Counted from the stretch's first letter, positions 35,574 through 44,231 are shown. The stretch: 64,000 bases of DNA from Microbacterium ginsengiterrae (GCF_014205075.1 NZ_JACHMU010000001.1:372001-436000), one strand, 5' to 3'. Translations and numbers: made by a program. The notes: generated by a model not told the origin, from the sequence alone.

Positions 35574-36448
35574 CCTACCCGCTCGTTGCTGAGCTCGCCG
35601 ACTCGGGGATTCCCGTGACGGTGTCGTGCCGGGTCCTCAAGCTCGCCCGCCAGCCCTACTACCGCTGGCGCAACGACCCCGTTCGTGATGCGGACGTGCT
35701 CCGCGCGTATCGGCTCAATGCGCTCCACGACGCTCATGCGGAGGACCCGACGTTCGGATACCGATACCTGGCTGACGAGGCCCGGAGGGCTGGGTGGCGG
35801 ATGAGTCGCCGGACGGCGTGGAAGCTGTGTTCGCAGGCCGGGATTCTCTCGTCCGCGCAGCGCCGACGGCGCGGGAAGGGCAAGAAGGCCGGCCCGCCGG
35901 TGTTCGACGACCACGTCAAGCGGCAGTTCCGCGCGGACGCCCCGAACCGGGTCTGGCTGACGGATATCACGGAGCATTGGACGAGTGAAGGCAAGCTCTA
36001 CTGCTGCGCGATCAAGGACGTCCACTCCAACCGGATCGTCGGGTACTCGATCAGCGACCGAATGACCGCGAAGCTCGCCGTCGACGCACTGCGCAACGCC
36101 GTCACCCGCCGCGGTGACGTCGCCGGATGCATTCTGCACGCCGACAGAGGCAGCCAATTCCGAAGCCGCGCTATGGCCCGCGAATTGCGCCGCCATGACA
36201 TGGTCGGATCGATGGGCAGAGTCGGCGCAGCCGGAGACAACGCCGCCATGGAGAGCTTCTGGTCCCTCGTTCAAACGAACGTCCTCAACCAGCAGCGATG
36301 GGCAACCCGGCAGGAGCTGCGCCTCGCGATCGTCGTCTGGATCGAGCGGAAGTATCACCGGCAGCGAGCCCAAGACGCGCTCGGCGGCTTGACGCCGATT
36401 GAGTTCGAAGCGAAGCTAACCGAACAGCCGCTCACCCTCGCGGCCTAA
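35570..36448 (+). CDS. IS3-family transposase OrfB (DDE integrase)
   Basis: A 292-residue rve-fold integrase. The N-terminal HTH_21 region is YGYRY-like (DPTFGYRYLADEARRAGWRMSRRTAWKLC). The catalytic triad is D in VWLTDITEHW, D in ILHADRGSQF and E in NAAMESFWSLVQTNVL, with the C-terminal WIERKYHRQRAQDALGGLTPIEFE. The protein is intact and identical in both copies, so the element is probably recently active. Confidence 0.94.
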   Translation: MTYPLVAELADSGIPVTVSCRVLKLARQPYYRWRNDPVRDADVLRAYRLNALHDAHAEDPTFGYRYLADEARRAGWRMSRRTAWKLCSQAGILSSAQRRRRGKGKKAGPPVFDDHVKRQFRADAPNRVWLTDITEHWTSEGKLYCCAIKDVHSNRIVGYSISDRMTAKLAVDALRNAVTRRGDVAGCILHADRGSQFRSRAMARELRRHDMVGSMGRVGAAGDNAAMESFWSLVQTNVLNQQRWATRQELRLAIVVWIERKYHRQRAQDALGGLTPIEFEAKLTEQPLTLAA

Positions 36449-36582
36449 ACCCCACCTGTCACCAGTTCCTTCTTCACGCCCGGGAACCTCAACGCCGTGA
36501 CCAGTCGGGGGGCACCAAACTCTGCGGTGGTCCCGGCCTCGATCTTCAATTATTCAGACGGACCACAGCTTCTGGTCCCCCC

Positions 36583-36800
36583 AATCAGAGGAGCGGCATA
36601 GGACCGGTGGCAGGTTCACGCTGCGTCTTGGACGTTCGAACGCAGCGATCCCCTGCCGGTCCATCGTCGCTGGATTCGATCAGCCCCGGCTTGCCCACCC
36701 CAGGCCGTCACTACCGCCACCGCATTGCCTCTGTCATCGAAGGCGAGCAGACAACGCGCATCGGCCTACGCAGGCGCCATTGCCATGCGGAAGGTGGGCG
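36583..36800 (-). pseudogene. Decayed partial duplicate of the GNAT gene
   Basis: Stretches such as TTCGATCAGCCCCGGCTTGC and TGTCATCGAAGGCGAGCAGA reproduce parts of the gene at 28006-28872 and its 3' flank with internal deletions. The encoded peptide on the minus strand contains CLLAFDDRGNAV, as in the intact gene. No open frame remains. Confidence 0.75.
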
Positions 36801-36872
36801 CGTGCCTCCTACATGCCTCCCTGAATGGGTATTCCCGCTTGTTCCCCTCTGCCTCGACTGGGAGCACGAAAA

Positions 36873-36908
36873 CGCCCTTGATCTGCGAAAACTCGCAGAT
36901 CAAGGGCG
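36873..36908. terminator. Hairpin near the middle att copy
   Basis: A perfect 16-bp stem, CGCCCTTGATCTGCGA at 36873-36888 against 36893-36908, with loop AAAC. It is preceded by GAGCACGAAAA, exactly as is the hairpin at 46251-46286, so it belongs to the shared right end of both elements. Likely a bidirectional terminator. Confidence 0.65.
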
Positions 36909-36934
36909 TGATCAGGTACTTACCCGGAGCCTCT

Positions 36935-36970
36935 AAGAAGAGGTCTCAGAAGTCGGTCCCAGTACTCGTC
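36935..36970 (+). repeat. Degenerate middle attachment site between tandem elements
   Basis: The sequence contains AGAAGT, CCCAGT and CTCGTC in the order and orientation of the nrdF att site, with a 3-4 base insertion (AGTCGGTCCCAGTACTCGTC). On its left is a right-end-like segment and on its right a left-end-like segment, as expected for the junction of two elements inserted in series. Confidence 0.65.
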
Positions 36971-37292
36971 ACCACCCACGTGATTCCGCCGGTTATCGGC
37001 AGTTGTGGAGTTGCCGTGCCCCAGCGCGCCACTGTGAGACAGGCTTCGTGTCCACCGCACAAAAGCGGTCGCAAGGGTACTCACCCAAGGCTCAGCGCTC
37101 AAGCAGCCGGCCCTCAGCCCGCCGGCTTCCCAGTGGCATTGGTAGTCCAGGTTGTGTGGCGTTGCAGGCGTGGATGCGGTGAGCCTTAAGCCCGACATGA
37201 CTGGTTGATTAGAACAGATGGACAGTACACCCGACGGGTACAGCCAGTACATCGAATCGAGTTCTCTATGAGACAGAACCGGCGCCGTAGTT

Positions 37293-37970
37293 TCAGCGCT
37301 CGTCGGTACGGGGTTCACCGGGAGTGATGAGTCCGGATTCGTAACTGAGGATGACGAGTTGCGAGCGATCGCGGGCGTTGAGCTTGCTGAGGAGGCGGCT
37401 GACATAGGTGCGGGCCGTCGCTGGGCTGATATGAAGGCTTTGGCCGATCTCATCGTTGGATTCGCCCAGGCCGATCCGGGAGAGAACTTCGCCTTCTCGG
37501 CTGGTGAGAGATTTGAGGAGTGCCTTGCGAGCGTGGGTGCTCGGGCTCGTCGCCAACGTGTCCATCACTTTTCGGGTGATTGTCGGTGAAAGTAGAGCGT
37601 CTCCTGCGGCAACGACTCGGATCGCGGCCCGGAGGTCGTTCGGCGCGATGTCTTTGAGTAGGTACCCGGCCGAACCAGCTTGGATGGCGGCGAATACGTT
37701 CTCGTCTTCGTCGAAGGTGGTCAGTACGACGACCCGAACGTCGGCGAGTGAGGGGTCGGCGACAATTGCTCGGGTCGCGGAGACGCCGTCCATCTGGGGC
37801 ATTCGAATGTCCATGAGGACGACGTCCGGTTTGTGCCTGCGAACCGCGTCGACGCCGGTGCTTCCGTTTTCGGCTTCGGCAACGACCTCGATATCGCCAT
37901 CGTGTTCGGCCAGGGTGCGCAGGCCCGTGCGCACGAGTTCTTGGTCATCGACGAGTACAAGACGGATCAT
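37293..37970 (-). CDS. NarL/LuxR-type response regulator
   Basis: A 225-residue two-domain regulator. The receiver has D8-D9, the phosphoacceptor D54 (VVLMDIRMPQMDG) and the switch T and K in VVLTTFDEDENVF and YLLKDI. The C-terminal LuxR HTH is LTSREGEVLSRIGLGESNDEIGQSLHISPATARTYVSRLLSKL. It overlaps the end of the histidine kinase gene by 4 bp and will be phosphorylated by that kinase. It probably controls the divergent multicopper oxidase operon. Confidence 0.94.
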   Translation of the reverse strand: MIRLVLVDDQELVRTGLRTLAEHDGDIEVVAEAENGSTGVDAVRRHKPDVVLMDIRMPQMDGVSATRAIVADPSLADVRVVVLTTFDEDENVFAAIQAGSAGYLLKDIAPNDLRAAIRVVAAGDALLSPTITRKVMDTLATSPSTHARKALLKSLTSREGEVLSRIGLGESNDEIGQSLHISPATARTYVSRLLSKLNARDRSQLVILSYESGLITPGEPRTDER

Positions 37971-39166
37971 GGCAACCTCGCTGGGATTATGGCTTCGACG
38001 GTGAACCCGTCATGAACAATCGATCGTGCAGTCAACGATCCCCCGAGCAGTCTGGCCCGTTCGGTCATGCCGGCGATGCCATATCCGGACGGTCGATCAT
38101 CGACGGTTGATCCCCGACCGTTGTCGGTGATGACGAGAAAGAGTTGGCCTTCGTGGATGTCGGCCTTCACTTGCGCATGTGTAGCTCCAGCGTGGCGAAC
38201 AATGTTGGTGATTGCTTCCTGGAGCACTCGGTAGGCGGCCACATCCACCGTGTCGGAAAGGTCCGAGGAATCAATATTGATCGCAACATCTACCTCGATG
38301 CCAGCGCCCTTGGCAGCGTCGACCAGGTCTTGCACCGCTGCGAGCGACTGAACTCGGCGCGTCTCCTGATGGTCGGTTGGAGAGCGCAGGATACGCACCA
38401 TTGAACGAAGCTCACCTAACGAGCGGGTGCTCGTGGTCCGGATGCGGTCGAGCGCTTCGCTTGCAGCACGGTCATCGCTGCAGATGGCTTCGGATGCGAC
38501 GCCGGCTTGCAGGGAGATGACCGACATGCTGTGGCCCACGATGTCATGCAGGTCGCGGGAGAGTCGTTCGCGCTCCCTCTGCACCTGTAGCTCCGCCTCG
38601 CGAGCAAGCTGAGCTTCAGTAAGCTTCATGATCTCCGCTTGCTGGATCGCTTGAGTACGACGGGCGCGAACACCATACCCAAGGGCGATCGCCGCGGCGA
38701 ACAGCGCAATGTTCGACACGGATTCGTAGCCAAGCAGAAACCCGATCGCTTCTCCGCCATCGAGCACTCGGTAGAACATTGAGACAGCGAACACGACGAT
38801 TGATACCCCGACCGACCACACCATGAGACCGGCCTCGGTGGTGGAGAACAAGGCGGCCACAATGGGTATCGCCACCCCGACCGGCGGATAATCGAGGGCG
38901 TAGTACGCGAACATCCCCAGCACACTGAGCACGAGCACCGTTCGGGGCATTCTCCTACGCAGCAGAAGGAGAGCACCGAACCCGAACGCGAACACATAGG
39001 CGAGGAAATCCGGTGGCCGTGTTCCGCCCTCGCTCGTGGCGATGATGAGTGCGAGTCCAAGCGCGACCGCGGTTCCCAACAGACCGTCGATCACCCAGGA
39101 CGGCGTGTGGTCACCACGGCGGCCGCGCACCAGGGTCGGTGATGCCGTCGACACCAGCTCACTCAT
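37967..39166 (-). CDS. Sensor histidine kinase (HisKA_3 type)
   Basis: A 399-residue membrane kinase with about five to six spans in residues 25-165. The dimerisation helix carries H207 (RERERLSRDLHDIVGHSMSVI), and the ATPase domain has the N box AITNIVRHAGATHAQV and the G box ITDNGRGSTVDDRPSGYGIAGMTERA. This is the DesK/NarX-like class that pairs with LuxR-type regulators. An upstream ATG at 39202 with a GGGGG-rich leader is an alternative start. The signal is unknown; copper or envelope stress is possible, given the divergent oxidase. Confidence 0.92.
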   Translation of the reverse strand: MSELVSTASPTLVRGRRGDHTPSWVIDGLLGTAVALGLALIIATSEGGTRPPDFLAYVFAFGFGALLLLRRRMPRTVLVLSVLGMFAYYALDYPPVGVAIPIVAALFSTTEAGLMVWSVGVSIVVFAVSMFYRVLDGGEAIGFLLGYESVSNIALFAAAIALGYGVRARRTQAIQQAEIMKLTEAQLAREAELQVQRERERLSRDLHDIVGHSMSVISLQAGVASEAICSDDRAASEALDRIRTTSTRSLGELRSMVRILRSPTDHQETRRVQSLAAVQDLVDAAKGAGIEVDVAINIDSSDLSDTVDVAAYRVLQEAITNIVRHAGATHAQVKADIHEGQLFLVITDNGRGSTVDDRPSGYGIAGMTERARLLGGSLTARSIVHDGFTVEAIIPARLP

Positions 39167-39223
39167 GCTTACCAGCCTACGTGCCAGTGTTTCCGCGGTC
39201 ATGAGCCCCCAGGCGATACTGAG

Positions 39224-39264
39224 TGTCGCTTCTCGACGTACGAGAAACGAAACAAGAAGCGACA
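39224..39264. promoter_or_regulatory. Nested palindrome between the kinase and the oxidase operon
   Basis: TGTCGCTTCT at 39224-39233 is the exact complement of AGAAGCGACA at 39255-39264. Inside lies a second inverted repeat, TCTCG ACGTA CGAGA, at 39231-39245. It sits in the divergent spacer and is a good candidate for the response regulator site. Confidence 0.55.
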
Positions 39265-39320
39265 CATGACGAGAGCCTGGGCCGATGTCAACACGCGACA
39301 GGCTTCCTAACGTAGATGGC

Positions 39321-39743
39321 ATGAACAACTTCAATACCTTGCAATGGCCCCTCATCATCGGACTCGGTGCGCTTGCCCTCATCAGGCCACTCGTGCGAAT
39401 CGTAGAACACCAACTCGGTGCCGATCTCGGTGCCGCAGCACCAGTCATCATCACGCTGATCATTTCAGCCATATGGATAGCGGTCGTTGGCCTCAGCAAA
39501 ACTCATTACCCCGTGTTGACCCTGCTTTTCACCGGGCTCACCTACGCCGTGCTCTCGATTATTCTCAGTGGAATTCTTTCACCGATTATCGACGGACGTC
39601 TTGACGGACCTCTTGCCAACCCCATCGCGATCGTGCCTGTGCTGTTGATCAATGCGCTCTGGGGACTGGCTGCCGGTGGCCTGGCATTACTGATCCAACG
39701 TCTGCGTGGCGTCAAGGCTGCCGAGACGATTGAAGGTCCGTAA
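39321..39743 (+). CDS. Membrane protein of unknown function, first gene of the oxidase operon
   Basis: A 140-residue protein with four hydrophobic segments (PLIIGLGALALIRPLV, AAAPVIITLIISAIWIAVVGL, VLTLLFTGLTYAVLSIILSGIL, AIVPVLLINALWGLAAGGLALLI). No named family. TAACGT at 39308-39313 precedes the ATG by seven bases; an ATG at 39285 is an in-frame alternative. It is followed after 14 bp by another membrane protein gene and then by the multicopper oxidase gene. Confidence 0.75.
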   Translation: MNNFNTLQWPLIIGLGALALIRPLVRIVEHQLGADLGAAAPVIITLIISAIWIAVVGLSKTHYPVLTLLFTGLTYAVLSIILSGILSPIIDGRLDGPLANPIAIVPVLLINALWGLAAGGLALLIQRLRGVKAAETIEGP

Positions 39744-39757
39744 GTCGAGGAAGCACC

Positions 39758-40189
39758 ATGACGAATGTTCCAAACAGGCCCGAAAATTCCCGTGACACCG
39801 AAGAAGCACGCACCAGCGCAGACGAGGCGCGAACTGATGCTGTGATTCAAGGTCTCAACGCCCGCGTCCACTGGCCCCAGCTTCCCGACGATGCACTCGA
39901 AGAGTCCACTTCACCGCCGCAATCCGCCTCCTTTCCACAGCACCCGCAAGCACGGAAACCTAGGAGCGGGTGGCGCACAGCCGGCATCGGCGCACTCGGC
40001 CTCCTCGGCGGAGTACTCCTCGGCGTCATAGTGCAGGATCTCCTGGCAGTCATCTTTATTCGCACAGGCACGCCCGTTCTCGGCCTCGTCTTCGCCGTTC
40101 TCATTCCGCTGTTCGCGGTTCTCGGAGTTGTGACCGCGATTCTGATTGACAACCGAACCAACAGACGCCGTCAGGGAGACAGGCAATGA
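39758..40189 (+). CDS. Membrane protein of unknown function, second gene of the oxidase operon
   Basis: A 143-residue protein with a charged, probably disordered first half (residues 1-70) and two membrane spans (GIGALGLLGGVLLGVIVQDLLAVIF and PVLGLVFAVLIPLFAVLGVVTAILI). No family recognised. Its stop overlaps the start of the oxidase gene by 4 bp (ATGA), so the products are probably made together, perhaps as membrane partners. Confidence 0.75.
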   Translation: MTNVPNRPENSRDTEEARTSADEARTDAVIQGLNARVHWPQLPDDALEESTSPPQSASFPQHPQARKPRSGWRTAGIGALGLLGGVLLGVIVQDLLAVIFIRTGTPVLGLVFAVLIPLFAVLGVVTAILIDNRTNRRRQGDRQ

Positions 40190-41769
40190 CTGAGCCGCAC
40201 AACTTTGAACTCACCCGTCGCAGTGCGCTGAAGATCGGCGGGGCGAGCGTCGTCGGCATCGCGCTTGCCCCGTTGCTCGCGTCCTGCGGCATCGGCAGCG
40301 AATCTAACAACAGCGCTCAAGGCAGCGCGGGTCGAGTTCTCGACAGTGAGGCACCGCTACCCGAGGCATTCCGTGCCCGACTCCCGATCCCGCCCGTGCT
40401 CGATCCTGTCCGGCGCGATGAAATGACGGACTACTACGAGATCACACAGAAGGTCGGTCAGGCTTCGATCCTTGCCGGGCTCACGACCGAGGTCTGGGGG
40501 TATAACGGTATCCTGCCGGGTCCAACGCTCGTGTCGCGCCGCGGGCGGCGCACCGTCGTCACCCATAACAACGAACTGCCGGTGCCGGTTTCCGTACACC
40601 TTCACGGTGGAAAGACCGCGCCTGAGCATGATGGGTATCCGACCGACCTCATCTTGCCCGTCGCTGGCGATGTCGGGCATACCGGGCATGGTGGCACGAG
40701 CGTGATCGGCAGCAGGGACTATGTCTACGAGATGGATCAGCCCGCCGCGACGTTGTGGTACCACGACCACCGTATGGACTTCACCGGCCCGCAGGTCTAC
40801 AAGGGCCTGGCCGGGTTTCATCTCGTCTGCGACGATCATGAAGAGTCGCTGGGCCTGCCGTCCGGCGACAGCGACATTCCGCTCATGATCTTGGATCGAT
40901 CCTTCGCCGCAGACGGCTCATTCCTCTATCCATCGGTTGACCCGACATTGACCGAAACTCCCGGCGTGAGCGCCGACTATATGAGCGGGGTGCTTGGGGA
41001 CTGCATTCTCGTCAACGGTGCGCCGTGGCCGGTACTGGAAGTCTCGAATACCAAGTACCGCTTCCGCATTCTCAATGGTTCGAACGCCCGCCGCTACCAA
41101 CTCCGCCTCGACGATGGAACCGGCTTCATTCAGATCGGCAGCGACATGGGCCTCCTCGCAGCCCCGATAGAGCATGATGCGATCGACATCGCGCAGGCTG
41201 AGCGATTCGACGTGATCATTGACTTCTCGCGCCACCAGATCGGAGACGAGATCACCATGGTCAATGATCGGGGAAGGGTTGGCACCAGTCAGGTGATGCG
41301 TTTCGTCGTCTCTCATGAGGAGACGGATACAAGCACCGTGCCGGATCGACTCGCCGACATCGAAGTTCTGTCGGAGAACGATGTGACCGTGGAGCGGGAA
41401 TTCGTCTTTGCCCGCGGCGGTGCCCAAGCGCATGGGATGACTTTGTGGACCGTGAATGGTGAGCCGTTCAGCCCCGACACGGTCCTGGCGAGACCGAAGC
41501 TGGGTGCGGTCGAGAAGTGGACGATCAGGGGACAGAACGTCGAGCATCCGTTCCACATTCACCTGGCTCCCTTCCAGGTCATCGGACGAGACGGAAATGA
41601 TGATCCCGGCCGCTATAACCAGGGTTGGAAAGATACAGTGAATCTCGATAACGGAGGCAGGGCGGAGTTGCTCATCAGATTCGACGGCTATCGCGGCAAG
41701 TACGTATTCCATTGCCACAATCTCGAACACGAGGACATGATGATGATGGCCAATTTCGAGGTCGTCTGA
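40186..41769 (+). CDS. Multicopper oxidase, Tat-exported lipoprotein
   Basis: A 527-residue oxidase. The leader has a twin-arginine motif (TRRSALK, R11-R12) and a lipobox ending at C34 (PLLASC), so it is exported folded and lipid-anchored outside the membrane. All four copper motifs are present: HLHGG (H138, H140), WYHDHRM (H193, H195), HPFHIHL (H454, H457, H459) and HCHNLEHEDMM (H509, C510, H511, H515 with an axial Met near 520). It resembles CueO/bilirubin-oxidase-like enzymes that oxidise Cu(I) or phenols with O2. A fossil of a close paralogue lies at 27680-27812. Confidence 0.95.
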   Translation: MTEPHNFELTRRSALKIGGASVVGIALAPLLASCGIGSESNNSAQGSAGRVLDSEAPLPEAFRARLPIPPVLDPVRRDEMTDYYEITQKVGQASILAGLTTEVWGYNGILPGPTLVSRRGRRTVVTHNNELPVPVSVHLHGGKTAPEHDGYPTDLILPVAGDVGHTGHGGTSVIGSRDYVYEMDQPAATLWYHDHRMDFTGPQVYKGLAGFHLVCDDHEESLGLPSGDSDIPLMILDRSFAADGSFLYPSVDPTLTETPGVSADYMSGVLGDCILVNGAPWPVLEVSNTKYRFRILNGSNARRYQLRLDDGTGFIQIGSDMGLLAAPIEHDAIDIAQAERFDVIIDFSRHQIGDEITMVNDRGRVGTSQVMRFVVSHEETDTSTVPDRLADIEVLSENDVTVEREFVFARGGAQAHGMTLWTVNGEPFSPDTVLARPKLGAVEKWTIRGQNVEHPFHIHLAPFQVIGRDGNDDPGRYNQGWKDTVNLDNGGRAELLIRFDGYRGKYVFHCHNLEHEDMMMMANFEVV

Positions 41770-41885
41770 ATGGGAATGGAATTGGCTCAGGAAGTTCCCA
41801 TCCAATACTTTGCACCACGCAGGCGACACCGACCGCGTAGAACGCAGCGCCCAAGTCGTCTCTGCTCAGGCGCTATGGTGTGGTC

Positions 41886-42326
41886 ATGAATGACCCCCAA
41901 CTCTGCACTCCGAACCATATTGATTCGTGGATGAAGTTGGCACAAGATGTCGAGTACCTGTTTGGCCCGATGCCCGATCTGCAAACACACGTTCAGCGAG
42001 GGATCAGACGAGGAACGGCGATGGTGACACTTGAAGCTGAGACTGTCATCGGTGCGATGCTCCTGAGCGGGCCGGGCAAACCTCAGTACATTCGTTGGCT
42101 CGCTGTTCATCCGCATTATCGAAATCTGGGCGTCGGCGGTGCTCTGCTGGCGTCGGCTATTCGCCATTGGCCTGAAGGCGACATCCTGGTCGTCACGTTT
42201 CCGGCAAATCATATTGGCGGACAAGCGGCGCAGCGCCTCTACCAGCAAAATGGTTTTAGATCGCAGGGTTCAACTGACCCGGCACCTGATGGTAGCTCGC
42301 GCGAGCTGTTCGTATTGTCCCGCTGA
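41886..42326 (+). CDS. GNAT family N-acetyltransferase
   Basis: A 146-residue single-domain GNAT. The core is YIRWLAVHPHYRNLGVGGALLASAIRHWP, with the acetyl-CoA loop RNLGVGGA, followed by ILVVTFPANHIGGQAAQRLYQQNGFRSQG. The substrate is unknown. TATGGT at 41874-41879 is six bases before ATG 41886, which favours this start over a GTG two codons upstream. It lies between the oxidase operon and an IS256 relic. Confidence 0.85.
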   Translation: MNDPQLCTPNHIDSWMKLAQDVEYLFGPMPDLQTHVQRGIRRGTAMVTLEAETVIGAMLLSGPGKPQYIRWLAVHPHYRNLGVGGALLASAIRHWPEGDILVVTFPANHIGGQAAQRLYQQNGFRSQGSTDPAPDGSSRELFVLSR

Positions 42327-42395
42327 CGCTCCGCCATTGTGGAGCCGGGCCACTTGCAGGTCAGGAATTCCAAGCGAGAGCTCCGGGGTCTCGTT

Positions 42396-43309
42396 GGTGG
42401 CGTCCCAGGTAGTGGTGTAGTTGTCCGGGGTTCTGAGCGTCGCGTTGTCGACGTGGTGAGCCACCGTGGGGTGGTCAGTGAGGACCGATCAAAGCTACTC
42501 ACGAAGGACACAAACCACGATGGCTCTAGACCAGTCTGCCCTGCTCGACTTGCTTGCTCAACTGAAGCTCACGGATGTCACCGACCGGATCCGGTCCGCG
42601 ACCGAAACGTTGTATCAGGAGTTGATCGACGCGGAAGCGACCGCGTTCATCGGCGCCGCACCATTCGAGCGCTCCGGTGACCGCGCGACTCGCCGAAATG
42701 GGACCCGCACGCCGGGCTGAAGAAAGCCATCGGCACCGTGTTCCAGGGCGCCAGCTGGCAACGATGCCGAGTGCACTTCATGCGCAACGTGCTCGCGGTG
42801 GTCCCAAAAGGCAGCCAGGATATGGTCGCTTCGATCATCCGCACGATCTTTGCCCAACCCGACGCGAAACATATCCGCAGCCAGTTCACGGAGGTGACGA
42901 CAATGCTGGCCGATCCCATCCGAAGGTCGCCACCATGCTCACCGATGCCGAAGCGGACCTCCTCGCCTTCGCCGCGTTCCCGCGCCGGCACGGGCGACAG
43001 ATCTGGTCCACGAATCCCCTGGAACGGGTGAACAAGGAGATCAAACGCCGCACCGATGTCGTCGGGGTCTTCCCAACACGGCCGCGCTGCTGCGCCTTTC
43101 CGGAGCCGTGTTGATCGAGCAGCACGACGAGTGGGAAGCGGGAGAACGCCGCTGCTTCTCCGAAGCCTCCATGCTCGAGCTGACCGCGATGGACGACCCG
43201 ATCGAGCACATCGACAAGGCGGTGATACTCCCCGAACTCGCCGCGGCCTAAACTAGAACAACTGACCCGCACGGTGTTGAGAAACTCCACCACTCAGCGG
43301 GACGTCACC
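42396..43309 (+). mobile_element. IS256-family element, internally deleted relic
   Basis: Imperfect terminal inverted repeats are visible: GGTGGCGTCCC...AGTGGTGTAG at 42396-42420 against the complement of CTCCACCACT...GGGACGTCACC at 43285-43309. They bound about 914 bp, whereas intact members are about 1.3-1.5 kb. The enclosed transposase is broken. No flanking 8-bp duplication was found, so the insertion is old or rearranged. Confidence 0.75.
42520..43251 (+). pseudogene. IS256 (mutator) family transposase, broken
   Basis: The start MALDQSALLDLLAQLKLTDV...RRNGTRTPG is followed at once, after a deletion and frame changes, by ASWQRCRVHFMRNVLAVVPKGSQDMVASIIRTIFAQPDA. Then come EADLLAFAAFPRRHGRQIWSTNPLERVNKEIKRRTDVVGVFP and finally EHIDKAVILPELAAA. 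These are the N-terminal, central and C-terminal parts of a mutator transposase, with the first catalytic D region missing. It cannot be active. Confidence 0.88.
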
Positions 43310-43381
43310 CGGGGCGCCAGTGCACTTCGCGTTACTCGTGGGGTAATGGAGTACATCCGCTCTGCTCGGTAGCCTGCAAGC

Positions 43382-44170
43382 ATGAGTGTTACCTTGGCAA
43401 ATCAAGTCGCGGATGTCGGAGCGGAGCTGCGCCGTTGGCGGACGCACCGGGCCCTGAGTCAGCTTGCCCTCGCATCGCGTGCGGATGTCAGCACGCGTCA
43501 CCTCAGCTTCATCGAGACCGGGCGATCGCGCCCCACCCCCGATATGATTCTGCGGCTGGCAGAAGAGTTGCAAGTGCCGTTCGCGGAACAGAACCGCCTC
43601 TTGTTAAGCGGCGGTTACGCGCCACGTTACGAGAGCCGTGCAACCGACTCCGAGCAGCTTGCACCCGTTATGGCCGGACTTCGTCAGCTCCTTGACGCAC
43701 ATACGCCCTTCCCCGCCCTGTTGCTGGACGACCACTGGAACGTAGTGGATGCGAATGAGGCCGTTGATACATTATTCTCCGGCTGTGCTCCTGAATTGCT
43801 GGAGCCGCCTCTCAACGTGATACGGCTGGCGCTGGACGACCGAGGGCTGGCGCCACGGATCCGGAATTTCGACACATGGAGTGCACACCTGCTGCACCAA
43901 CTCCACCAGCGCGTCCTCTTCACTAGGGGCGATCCAATGTTGGAACAGCTGTACGCGGAGTACGCCGGCCCAGGACACCAGCGCATCAGCAGGCCGACGG
44001 GCGATCCTGTGCTGACTCTTGAGATCACCCTGAACAGCACCGAGTTACGGCTGTTCAGCATCGCCTCACGAATCGAGAGTGCCGCAGACCTCACGTTGGA
44101 TGGATTGCACCTCGAAACGTTTTTACCCGCCGACGATCAAACACGCCAAGTCTTTGACAACTTAAGCTGA
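43382..44170 (+). CDS. XRE-family regulator with MmyB-like ligand-binding domain
   Basis: A 262-residue regulator. Residues 8-65 are an XRE HTH (LRRWRTHRALSQLALASRADVSTRHLSFIETGRSRPTPDMILRLAEEL). The C-terminal MmyB-type domain (about 95-260) has the hallmark ALLLDDHWNVVDANEAVDTLF and ILEITLNSTELRLFSIASRI-like segments. MmyB-type regulators usually control an adjacent oxidoreductase gene. Here the next gene starts 17 bp downstream but is cut after 14 codons by an IS, so the target is lost. TAGCCT lies six bases before the ATG. Confidence 0.9.
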   Translation: MSVTLANQVADVGAELRRWRTHRALSQLALASRADVSTRHLSFIETGRSRPTPDMILRLAEELQVPFAEQNRLLLSGGYAPRYESRATDSEQLAPVMAGLRQLLDAHTPFPALLLDDHWNVVDANEAVDTLFSGCAPELLEPPLNVIRLALDDRGLAPRIRNFDTWSAHLLHQLHQRVLFTRGDPMLEQLYAEYAGPGHQRISRPTGDPVLTLEITLNSTELRLFSIASRIESAADLTLDGLHLETFLPADDQTRQVFDNLS

Positions 44171-44187
44171 AACAAAGGAGATTCTTT

Positions 44188-44231
44188 ATGGCGAATAGTG
44201 CCAATCGCGATGCAGCCGCGACAGGACACGG
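44188..44231 (+). pseudogene. Start of a gene truncated by the IS3-family element
   Basis: AAAGGAG followed by ATG at 44188 opens a frame MANSANRDAAATGH that runs into the left end of IS copy 2. A strong ribosome-binding site and position right after an MmyB-type regulator suggest the beginning of the regulated gene. Nothing on the far side of the IS continues it. Confidence 0.6.

Larger units (their letters stand above)
35199..36481 (+). mobile_element. IS3-family insertion sequence, copy 1
   Basis: A 1283-bp element with terminal inverted repeats GGGCGTGAAGAAGGAATCGG (left) and GGGCGTGAAGAAGGAACTGG (right, read inward). It encodes overlapping orfA and orfB. A GGG target duplication flanks it, and the homologous empty site survives at 27456-27475, so the boundaries are firm. 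An inverted second copy of the same length lies at 44232-45514. Confidence 0.93.
36482..37292. other. Junction region between the two tandem elements
   Basis: No intact gene. From left to right it holds the rest of repeat X (36482-36512), a copy of repeat Y and of the sequence left of the GNAT gene, a decayed GNAT fragment (to about 36800), a right-end segment with a hairpin (36873-36908), a degenerate att copy (36935-36970), a second left-end segment (36971-37075), and about 200 bp in which nothing is recognised before the response regulator stop. Confidence 0.65.

Noticed and set aside
36607..37189. Frames of 109 and 154 codons in the junction region
   Set aside because: They run across a decayed GNAT duplicate, a hairpin and an att copy, and their translations match nothing.
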